From Bacteroidota bacterium (lineage in GTDB: Bacteria > Bacteroidota > Bacteroidia > Chitinophagales > Saprospiraceae): a stretch of 12,249 nt of DNA. The DNA lies in NCBI GenBank assembly GCA_029573365.1, contig JAKQGD010000590.1, forward strand, positions 1 to 12,249, in the 5' to 3' direction. This document shows positions 6,819 through 12,249 of this stretch, in pieces (positions within the stretch are counted from its first letter, which is position 1; every line of letters starts with the position of its first letter). Below the pieces are notes generated by a model. It was not told the origin of the DNA, made no database searches, and saw only the letters and a list, made by a program, of their open reading frames with translations. A program made the translations under genes and the position numbers.

Positions 6819-7991
6819 ATGAACGCTTATATAGTAAAAGGATTCAGATCAGCAGTTGGCAAAGCCAAAAAAGGTGGTTTCAGAAACTATCGCTCTGACG
6901 ACCTCGCGGTAGATATACTAACCCATCTGGCAGCCCAGATTCCTCAACTCGACCCCCGACAGATTGATGATGTCATAGTGGGATGTGCCAACCCTGAAGG
7001 GGAGCAGGGTCTTCAGGTAGGAAGGCTGATTGCCGCCCGTGCCTTTGGTCATGAAGTGCCCGGCATGACCATAAACAGGTACTGTGCCTCAGGTCTGGAG
7101 GCTATAGCCATTGCGGCATCCAAGATCAATGCGGGCATGGGCCAGTGTTATGTAGCAGGAGGCACAGAATCTATGTCGCTGCTGCCTATGACCGGCTACA
7201 AACTGGTGCCCAGTTACAATGCCTCGATGCAAAACATAAACTACCATGTAAGCATGGGAGTCACAGCAGAAGCTGTCGCCGCAAAATACGAAGTAACAAG
7301 GGAACAGGCTGATGAATTTTCAGTCAGATCTCATAAACTGGCAGCAGAGGCCATCAGTGGCGGCAAGTTCAAAGAAGAGATTGTACCGGTCACCGTCAAA
7401 GAAGTGTTTGTGCAGGACGACAAGCGAACAGAGCGTGAATTTATCGTAGATACCGACGAAGGAGTCAGGGCAGAGACCACATTTGAGGCTTTGTCCAGAC
7501 TCAAGCCTGTATTTAAAGTGGGAGGAGTGGTTACTGCAGGAAATGCCTCCCAGACCTCCGATGGTGCTGCATTTGTCATGGTCATGAGTGAAGAAATGGT
7601 CAACAAACTGGGACTTAAACCGGTAGCAAGGCTGGTATCCTGTTCTGTAGGCGGTGTGGACCCTCTTTACATGGGTATAGGCCCGGTGGTATCAATACCC
7701 AAAGCCCTGAAACAAGCAGGCCTGAAGCTGGACGACATAGACCTGATAGAGCTAAATGAAGCTTTTGCGGTGCAGGCTCTGGCCGTTATAAAAGAAGCAG
7801 GGCTCAACCCTGACAAAGTAAATGTCAACGGAGGTGCCATAGCTCTCGGCCATCCGCTTGGATGTACCGGTGCCAAGCTGACCATCCAGCTCATAAACGA
7901 ACTCAGGCGAACAAACAAAAAGTACGGCATGGTCACAGCATGTGTAGGAGGTGGACAGGGCATCGCGGGTATCATAGAAAGGCTTGATTAA
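6819..7991 (+). CDS. fadA: Acetyl-CoA acyltransferase (thiolase, FadA type)
   Basis: This thiolase cleaves 3-ketoacyl-CoA with CoA to release acetyl-CoA, the last step of each beta-oxidation round. The 390-residue protein has the normal length and all active-site elements: the acylated cysteine in NRYCASGLE (Cys89), GGTESMS, the NEAFA motif, His345 in GGAIALGHPLGCTGA, and the second cysteine in TACVGGGQG (Cys375). It follows the FadN-type gene by 29 bp without a visible promoter or terminator between them, so the two form an operon and probably a functional pair as in Bacillus fadNA. The ATG is preceded by AAAATC, the same start context as glgB and fadN. A biosynthetic acetoacetyl-CoA thiolase would look similar; the neighbour favours degradation. 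The acyl-CoA dehydrogenase often found third in such operons does not follow. Confidence 0.93.
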   Translation: MNAYIVKGFRSAVGKAKKGGFRNYRSDDLAVDILTHLAAQIPQLDPRQIDDVIVGCANPEGEQGLQVGRLIAARAFGHEVPGMTINRYCASGLEAIAIAASKINAGMGQCYVAGGTESMSLLPMTGYKLVPSYNASMQNINYHVSMGVTAEAVAAKYEVTREQADEFSVRSHKLAAEAISGGKFKEEIVPVTVKEVFVQDDKRTEREFIVDTDEGVRAETTFEALSRLKPVFKVGGVVTAGNASQTSDGAAFVMVMSEEMVNKLGLKPVARLVSCSVGGVDPLYMGIGPVVSIPKALKQAGLKLDDIDLIELNEAFAVQALAVIKEAGLNPDKVNVNGGAIALGHPLGCTGAKLTIQLINELRRTNKKYGMVTACVGGGQGIAGIIERLD

Positions 7992-8054
7992 TATCATCAG
8001 CCACCATACTTTTTATCAGGGAAAGATTTATTTTTTGGGTATAAATTTGTTTTT

Positions 8055-8072
8055 TAACCTGCATGAAGGTTA
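8055..8072. repeat. Inverted repeat in the GT9 promoter region
   Basis: TAACCT (8055-8060) and AGGTTA (8067-8072) are perfect inverted repeats with a 6-nt spacer, ending 6 nt before the -7 box at 8079. The location between the -33 and -7 positions would suit an operator, but the arms are short and chance is a real alternative. Confidence 0.3.
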
Positions 8073-8078
8073 GGTGTT

Positions 8079-8086
8079 TACATTTG
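8079..8086 (+). promoter_or_regulatory. -7 element of the GT9 gene
   Basis: TACATTTG is a perfect TAnnTTTG box and ends 21 nt before the ATG at 8108. The -33 region is poor (TTAA or TTTA at 21-22 bp spacing). The box lies inside what would be coding sequence if the upstream ATG at 8063 were used, which favours the 8108 start. Confidence 0.5.
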
Positions 8087-8107
8087 TCCTCAATAAAACA
8101 TCCTCAG

Positions 8108-9070
8108 ATGCCTGCTCAGAAAGTGTTGATTATCCGTTTTTCTTCGATTGGAGATGTCGTTTTGACAACGCCTGTAATTCGTTGCATCAAAAAACAATGG
8201 AAATCAGAGATACATTACCTGGTTAAGCCGGCTTTCGCCAATGTGCTGCATGAAAACCCATACATCGACCACATCCATTTGCTGAGGGATGATCTCAGCG
8301 AAACCATCAGTTTTCTCAGGGAAGAAAACTTTGACTTGGTTATAGACCTGCAGAAAAGCATTCGTTCTATCCGTGTCAGCAATGCTCTGGGAGCCCGGTC
8401 AATAAGTTTTAGGAAACTAAATGTTAACAAATGGCTTGCCGTCAATCTCAAGATCAACCGGTTGCCTAAAAACAAACACCTGGTAGATCGGTATTTTGAT
8501 GCCTTGGAAACCGAAGGTTTAACCAATGACGGTGATGGACTAGATTATTTTATAATGCCGGAAGACGAGTACGACGCACAGGAACTGGTAAGAAACCTGC
8601 AGGGTTACCAGGTAATTAACCTCGGGGCTACCTATTTTACTAAAAGAATACCGGCACAAAAGTGTCAGGAAATCATACATAAGTATGAAGGCCACTCTAT
8701 CCTTCTGGGTGGCAAAGATGTGCATGACATGGCCATAGAGATTGCCGCAAATTACCCGGAAAAAGTAATCAACTTCTGTGGAAAAATCGGCCTTGGAGTT
8801 AGTGCAGGCATCATCAAGCACTCACGGCAGGTCTATACTGGAGACACAGGACTGATGCACATTGCGGCAGCCTTACAAAAAGATGTAAAGGTATTATGGG
8901 GCAACACCATACCGGAATTTGGCATGTATCCATATTATGGTAAAAACAATCCTGACAGATACCAGAATCTCCAGGTAGAAGAATTGTTATGCAGACCCTG
9001 CTCCAAGTTGGGATTTGACCATTGCCCAAAAGGGCATTTCCGTTGCATGATGGATATAGAAATATCCTGA
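8108..9070 (+). CDS. Glycosyltransferase family 9 (heptosyltransferase-like)
   Basis: GT9 enzymes transfer a sugar, classically heptose from an ADP-heptose donor, to the lipopolysaccharide core or another cell-surface glycan at the cytoplasmic face of the inner membrane. The 320-residue protein opens with the family signature VLIIRFSSIGDVVLTTP, whose Asp16 corresponds to the proposed catalytic base. It ends with the donor-site motif TGDTGLMHIAAAL. A C-terminal cluster, C295-x2-C298-x7-C306-x6-C313 with two histidines (305, 310), resembles the Cys-rich end seen in many GT9 proteins. I start at ATG 8108 (MPAQKVLII) because the in-frame ATG at 8063 adds 15 residues encoded across a perfect -7 box. 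The gene is probably monocistronic: the previous operon ends 116 bp upstream and the next gene is convergent. The true sugar and acceptor cannot be read from sequence. Confidence 0.85.
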   Translation: MPAQKVLIIRFSSIGDVVLTTPVIRCIKKQWKSEIHYLVKPAFANVLHENPYIDHIHLLRDDLSETISFLREENFDLVIDLQKSIRSIRVSNALGARSISFRKLNVNKWLAVNLKINRLPKNKHLVDRYFDALETEGLTNDGDGLDYFIMPEDEYDAQELVRNLQGYQVINLGATYFTKRIPAQKCQEIIHKYEGHSILLGGKDVHDMAIEIAANYPEKVINFCGKIGLGVSAGIIKHSRQVYTGDTGLMHIAAALQKDVKVLWGNTIPEFGMYPYYGKNNPDRYQNLQVEELLCRPCSKLGFDHCPKGHFRCMMDIEIS

Positions 9071-9074
9071 AAGA

Positions 9075-10982
9075 TTAGAATCTGTTTAGAATACGGTCTG
9101 CAATCTGTAGAAATTCTGTCTCAGAAATCAATCCCACCAGTTCGTCGCCGTTTACAACAGGGAGGCAGCCGATTTTGTGTTCCTTCATCAGTTTCATAGC
9201 ATCCAGTATGTTGGTTTCCTGGGTGATAGTGACGGGGTCTTTTATCATGATCTCTGATACAAGTGTGTTTTTTCTGGATCCCTGCTTTTTCATATAATGG
9301 CGAAGTACGTGCCTGGCTGTGACCAGGCCTACCAGTTTGCCCTTGGTGTCTTCGACTGGCGTATATCTGATGGTATTCCAGTCCATGAGGTCGGCCACGA
9401 GGTCTACAATATCGTCTTTCTGTACCGTATAGAGATCAGTAAGCATAAATTCTGACACCTTGAGGTGTGATGGGCGATACATTTTCAGGTCCTCCAGCGA
9501 TGGCAGTTCCCATTCGTGTACAGGCTTATTAGACTGTTCATTTTGGATCATGGTGGCGGTAAGTACGCTGAGTGCCTCATCGGTATTGGTGTTTTCTATG
9601 AGCTTGGTGTAGGCTCTGAGCATCCATCGGGCACCTGTCATGTTTTTAATGGCCCTTTGCTCTATAATGCCCAGGTATTTATCTATATCGGCCTTGTCAA
9701 TGTTTCTGCTTTCGAGCCCACGGCGAGCTATAGGTATCAGTTGAAGTATGAGGTTTTCGGCCGATATCTTTTCGTCATTAAACCAGGTGAACTTGGAGTC
9801 AATGCCAAATTTTGCAGCTTTGCCAAAATTGTCTCTTGCATCGGCAAAAGACATCTTTGACCTTATATCGTCTACTTCCATGGCAAGCCCAATCATACAT
9901 CCAAGCCAGAAACAGGCGTTTGCTACCTCGTCAATAACAGTGGGGCCTGATGGCAGCACACGGTTTTCTATTCTAAGGTGCGGTTTGCCATTGCTACTTA
10001 TGCCGTAGCAGGGCCGGTTCCATCGGTATACAGTACTGTTGTGCACCTGCAGGGCGCGGAGTTTTGGCACGTCTCCGTTTTTTATCATTTCCAGCGAATC
10101 TTCATCGACGTCGCTGCTCAGCAGCACCCTGAATCTCGATATATCATCCTTATAAATCTCCATGATCGACTCGTGGAGCCAATCACGTCCGAAACTCACC
10201 CTGGGACTACGCTCACGCATATGGTCGTGAGTGGTCCTCGTATCAAGTGATTGCTGGAACAAGGCTATACGTGTCTCATGCCATAACCTTTTGCCAAACA
10301 CGATAGGGCTGTTGGCCGATATGGCCATCATGGGACCTGATAGTGCCTGGGCTATGTTGTACATCTTAACAAACTCCTTTGGACTTACCTGCAGATGTAC
10401 CTGAAAACTGGTATTGCATGCCTCCAAAAGCGGCGAACTGTGTTTTACCAGCAACTCATCGATTCCCACAATACGCAGTTCGTAAGACTGACCTATAAGC
10501 TGGCGGTTAAGGGCTTCCATCAATGCAAAGTACCTCTTCTTAGGAGTCAGATTTTCCATCTCCAGGTGATATTTTCGCAGAGTGGGCAGGATGCCTGTAA
10601 GCACGATGGATGTATTCATACCATCAAGCACTTGCTGTATGCGGTTCAGTTTGCCGGAATTTTCCTCTTCTAGCCTGGCAAAACAGTCTTTTTCAAAAAT
10701 CCTTGGTTCTAGATTTGTCTCAAGGTTAAATTTAGCCAGTTCTGTTTCCACCCACGGATAGTCTTGCATACGTTCAAGGGCTTCCATAGCTACAAGGGAG
10801 GGTTTAAACGTATTTTTGTCAACCATCACCATTTCCTGCTCAGCACCTATACGCAGCACATCCGATTCAAACCACCCGTTTTCGAGCATGTATTCCAAGG
10901 CATTGACATCGTGCAGCAGCGATTTTACAAACTTTTGCATCTGCTTCTGGTCACTGACCAATGACACTTTCTGTTCTCCCAT
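9075..10982 (-). CDS. GCS2-family carboxylate-amine ligase fused to a CBS-domain pair
   Basis: This 635-residue protein joins a glutamate-cysteine-ligase-type (GCS2) catalytic region, about residues 40-470, to two CBS domains at the C-terminus (about 507-566 and 575-632). The catalytic part shows the family's acidic metal/ATP motif GAEQEMVMVD (Glu48, Glu50), the TSFQVHLQVS strand, the NSPIVFGK segment, and HLRIENRVLPSGPT (about the middle). Members of this family couple ATP hydrolysis to a glutamate-amine bond, as in the first step of glutathione synthesis, but substrates vary and no glutathione-synthesis partner is adjacent. CBS pairs usually bind adenine nucleotides, so allosteric control by energy state is a reasonable inference. 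The ATG at 10982 follows an A/T-rich leader without Shine-Dalgarno. It converges on the GT9 gene with 4 bp between the stops and diverges from the lipoprotein gene. Confidence 0.85.
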   Translation of the reverse strand: MGEQKVSLVSDQKQMQKFVKSLLHDVNALEYMLENGWFESDVLRIGAEQEMVMVDKNTFKPSLVAMEALERMQDYPWVETELAKFNLETNLEPRIFEKDCFARLEEENSGKLNRIQQVLDGMNTSIVLTGILPTLRKYHLEMENLTPKKRYFALMEALNRQLIGQSYELRIVGIDELLVKHSSPLLEACNTSFQVHLQVSPKEFVKMYNIAQALSGPMMAISANSPIVFGKRLWHETRIALFQQSLDTRTTHDHMRERSPRVSFGRDWLHESIMEIYKDDISRFRVLLSSDVDEDSLEMIKNGDVPKLRALQVHNSTVYRWNRPCYGISSNGKPHLRIENRVLPSGPTVIDEVANACFWLGCMIGLAMEVDDIRSKMSFADARDNFGKAAKFGIDSKFTWFNDEKISAENLILQLIPIARRGLESRNIDKADIDKYLGIIEQRAIKNMTGARWMLRAYTKLIENTNTDEALSVLTATMIQNEQSNKPVHEWELPSLEDLKMYRPSHLKVSEFMLTDLYTVQKDDIVDLVADLMDWNTIRYTPVEDTKGKLVGLVTARHVLRHYMKKQGSRKNTLVSEIMIKDPVTITQETNILDAMKLMKEHKIGCLPVVNGDELVGLISETEFLQIADRILNRF

Positions 10983-11010
10983 TGTATTCCCTGATTTAAA
11001 ATAGTTGTAT

Positions 11011-11043
11011 CAAATTAAAGACCAATTTTGGTCAGAAGGTAAA
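11011..11043 (-). promoter_or_regulatory. Candidate promoter of the GCS2-CBS gene
   Basis: Read on the minus strand, TTTA (11043-11040) and TTAATTTG (11018-11011) are 21 bp apart, each one mismatch from the Bacteroidota consensus TTTG and TAnnTTTG. The -7 box ends 28 nt before the ATG. A perfect palindrome occupies part of the spacer. Confidence 0.4.
11020..11033. promoter_or_regulatory. Palindromic operator candidate
   Basis: GACCAATTTTGGTC is a perfect 6-bp inverted repeat (GACCAA / TTGGTC) around a TT centre. It lies in the spacer of the candidate minus-strand promoter, directly next to the -7 box, where a bound repressor would block initiation. It could equally be a short hairpin (5-bp stem, ATTT loop). 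No adjacent regulator gene suggests which protein would bind. Confidence 0.4.
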
Positions 11044-11118
11044 GCTCATTTTGACAAATTTGCTTAAAAACACTTAAACTTTTAATTATCGGTGAAGTTA
11101 CGCAATATATGGAATAAT

Positions 11119-11132
11119 TTAAGGTTAATTAA
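11119..11132 (+). repeat. Copy 1 of a 14-bp motif TTAAGGTTWATTAA
   Basis: TTAAGGTTAATTAA lies 23 nt before the lipoprotein ATG. A copy differing at one base lies in front of pgi at 11699-11712. It may be a shared regulatory site or chance similarity in AT-rich spacers. Confidence 0.3.
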
Positions 11133-11155
11133 AAGCCTTTCTTAAAGCAGGAATT

Positions 11156-11671
11156 ATGCAAAAAATATTAGTTATTTTTTCCCTCATCGCGGTGACTATT
11201 ATTTCGTGCCAGAAGGATACCTCTTTCCGGTACGAAGTGGGACTTACTGCGGATTTTGACATACCTTCAGGACTTAACACCGTAGAAACCCATTACTTTA
11301 TTATCCGCAATGTACCTGTATTTTATAAATTCAACGCGGACCGCAACGGTGTGGATGTGGCAACCATAACCAATGTGCTTGCCTCCAGGGGTCTGATGCG
11401 GTCCACTTTTTCTGAGGCTGACTATGATTTTATCTCCCGGGTTTCTGTCTATGCCGTTTCCCGCAAGGATCCGACTGTAAAAAGGGAAATGTATTATCTG
11501 GATTTTGTGCCGGTAAATACCGGTCGGGAAATGAAAATGCTCAGCAGTACCACACAACTCAAAGAGATATTAAGCGAAGAGTTTATAGACCTGGAGGTAC
11601 GCCTCAATTTTCGCAGCATTTCTCCATCACTTTTATCCACAAGGATAGAATTTGGCTATGCCGTATTGTGA
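11156..11671 (+). CDS. Small lipoprotein of unknown function
   Basis: I do not recognise this 171-residue protein. It starts with a short type II signal peptide: MQK, a hydrophobic run ILVIFSLIAVTII, then the lipobox IISC with Cys18 as the lipidation site. Residues after the Cys (QKDTS) lack the acidic stretch that marks many surface-exposed Bacteroidota lipoproteins, so a periplasm-facing location is somewhat more likely. The mature part is about 150 residues, with alternating hydrophobic and polar stretches suggesting a beta-rich domain (for example THYFIIRNVPVFYKF and LEVRLNFRSI), and no catalytic motif or further cysteine. The final residues RIEFGYAVL also look like a beta strand. The start at ATG 11156 has AGGA three bases upstream, an unusually close spacing. 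The gene diverges from the GCS2-CBS gene; the downstream gene is pgi, which has its own promoter candidate. Probably single-gene. Confidence 0.75.
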   Translation: MQKILVIFSLIAVTIISCQKDTSFRYEVGLTADFDIPSGLNTVETHYFIIRNVPVFYKFNADRNGVDVATITNVLASRGLMRSTFSEADYDFISRVSVYAVSRKDPTVKREMYYLDFVPVNTGREMKMLSSTTQLKEILSEEFIDLEVRLNFRSISPSLLSTRIEFGYAVL

Positions 11672-11698
11672 CCTTGCGGCCAAAGAAAATGCTTTCTA

Positions 11699-11715
11699 TT
11701 AAGGTTTATTAACCT
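11699..11715 (+). repeat. Copy 2 of TTAAGGTTWATTAA, with inverted repeat
   Basis: TTAAGGTTTATTAA (11699-11712) matches copy 1 at 13 of 14 positions. Here it is also part of an inverted repeat, AGGTT (11702-11706) and AACCT (11711-11715), ending 9 nt before the pgi -7 box. There is no T-run after it, so it is not a good terminator. Confidence 0.3.
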
Positions 11716-11724
11716 GCAGAGTAC

Positions 11725-11732
11725 TAATTTTG
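11725..11732 (+). promoter_or_regulatory. Candidate -7 element of pgi
   Basis: TAATTTTG is a perfect TAnnTTTG box. No TTTG lies 19-21 bp upstream. Transcription from here would leave a leader of roughly 45 nt before the ATG at 11786, which contains a small bulged hairpin (CCCTTT 11752-11757 with AAACGGG 11763-11769). Confidence 0.4.
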
Positions 11733-11785
11733 CCATTTTAACAACACAACTCCCTTTTTTACAAACGGGGGCATTTATTGCATTT

Positions 11786-12249
11786 ATGTTACACAATATC
11801 GATCCTTCGTCCACATCGGCGTGGAAAAAACTGGCCCGGCACAGAAAAAATATGTCATCTGTGCATATGAAATCACTGTTTGAATCTGACCCGGACAGAT
11901 TTCACAAGTATTCGGTCATGGCCGGGGATACACTCTTTGACTACTCAAAAAACATCATTTCCGACGAAACGCTTCGCCTGCTTTTTAGCCTTGCCAGGCA
12001 ATGTAAACTCAAGGATGCCATAAAAGCTATGTTTTCGGGCAAAAAGATTAATGTAACTGAAAACCGGGCCGTTTTGCACACAGCTCTTAGAAACATGTCT
12101 TCCAGGCCAGTGGTAACTGATGGCAGGGATGTAATGCCTGATGTAAGAAACGCAAGGGCACACATGAAAAAGTTTTGTAGTCAGGTTATTTCGGGCTCAT
12201 GGAAAGGCTATAATGGTAATACGATCACTGACGTGGTCAATATCGGCAT
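11786..12249 (+). CDS. pgi: Glucose-6-phosphate isomerase, N-terminal part
   Basis: Pgi interconverts glucose 6-phosphate and fructose 6-phosphate in glycolysis and gluconeogenesis. The first 154 codons are present and the frame runs off the right edge. The sequence follows the E. coli-type Pgi closely: N-terminal INP-like IDPSSTSAWKKL, DYSKN, LARQCKLKDAIKAMFSGKKI, the hallmark NVTENRAVLHTALRN, DGRDVMPDV, then SGSWKGYNGN and TDVVNIG just before the edge; the conserved glycine-rich phosphate loop that follows is outside the window. This is the long (about 550-residue) bacterial form rather than the shorter Gram-positive one, judging by the N-terminal segment. ATG 11786 aligns with the usual family start. 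Expression probably begins at the -7 box 11725-11732. Its distance from glgB, the other carbohydrate gene here, gives no reason to link them. Confidence 0.95.
   Translation, partial: MLHNIDPSSTSAWKKLARHRKNMSSVHMKSLFESDPDRFHKYSVMAGDTLFDYSKNIISDETLRLLFSLARQCKLKDAIKAMFSGKKINVTENRAVLHTALRNMSSRPVVTDGRDVMPDVRNARAHMKKFCSQVISGSWKGYNGNTITDVVNIG

Noticed and set aside
11051..11056. TTGACA, an E. coli-type -35 box before the lipoprotein gene
   Set aside because: No TATAAT-like box 16-18 bp later (TTAAAC instead), and the other promoters here follow the Bacteroidota pattern.
1..12249. Mobile elements, CRISPR arrays, tRNA/rRNA genes, defence or biosynthetic clusters
   Set aside because: I looked on both strands and saw no transposase, long terminal repeats, regularly spaced repeats or RNA-gene signatures; genes are intact and of core type.

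Overview
This window looks like chromosomal core DNA from a member of the Bacteroidota. Three things point there: the gene content and protein styles; the promoters, which resemble the Bacteroidota primary sigma consensus (TTTG, about 20 bp, TAnnTTTG) rather than the E. coli type; and A-rich leaders without Shine-Dalgarno sequences (three genes share AAATC directly before ATG). The genus cannot be fixed from the sequence alone. There are no mobile elements, CRISPR arrays, tRNAs or rRNAs, and codon use looks uniform.

Layout, left to right. (1) The C-terminal part of a class B penicillin-binding protein of the PBP2/MrdA type (cell elongation), cut by the window edge. (2) A two-gene unit of an ATP-grasp ligase, resembling the glutathione-synthetase/DcsG group, and the glycogen branching enzyme GlgB, 17 bp apart. 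(3) A 424-bp intergenic region. Its first part is very AT-rich; it then has a strong Bacteroidota promoter, about 105 nt without a meaningful reading frame, and a good intrinsic terminator. This is a candidate small RNA or attenuating leader and is the least explained object in the window. (4) A fatty-acid beta-oxidation pair: a FadN-type fusion (hydroxyacyl-CoA dehydrogenase then enoyl-CoA hydratase) and a FadA-type thiolase. (5) A GT9 glycosyltransferase (heptosyltransferase family), probably monocistronic. (6) On the minus strand, converging on the GT9 gene with only 4 bp between stop codons, a GCS2-family carboxylate-amine ligase fused to a CBS-domain pair. (7) A small unrecognised lipoprotein on the plus strand, divergent from the ligase. 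(8) The 5' part of pgi (glucose-6-phosphate isomerase), open at the right edge.

Most genes are housekeeping or central metabolism: wall synthesis, glycogen branching, fatty-acid degradation, surface glycan synthesis and glycolysis. I see no defence system, biosynthetic cluster or other clearly new multi-gene system. The points most worth a second look are the intergenic RNA candidate with two competing folds, the perfect palindrome inside the ligase promoter, the ligase-CBS fusion, and the ATP-grasp/GlgB pairing.
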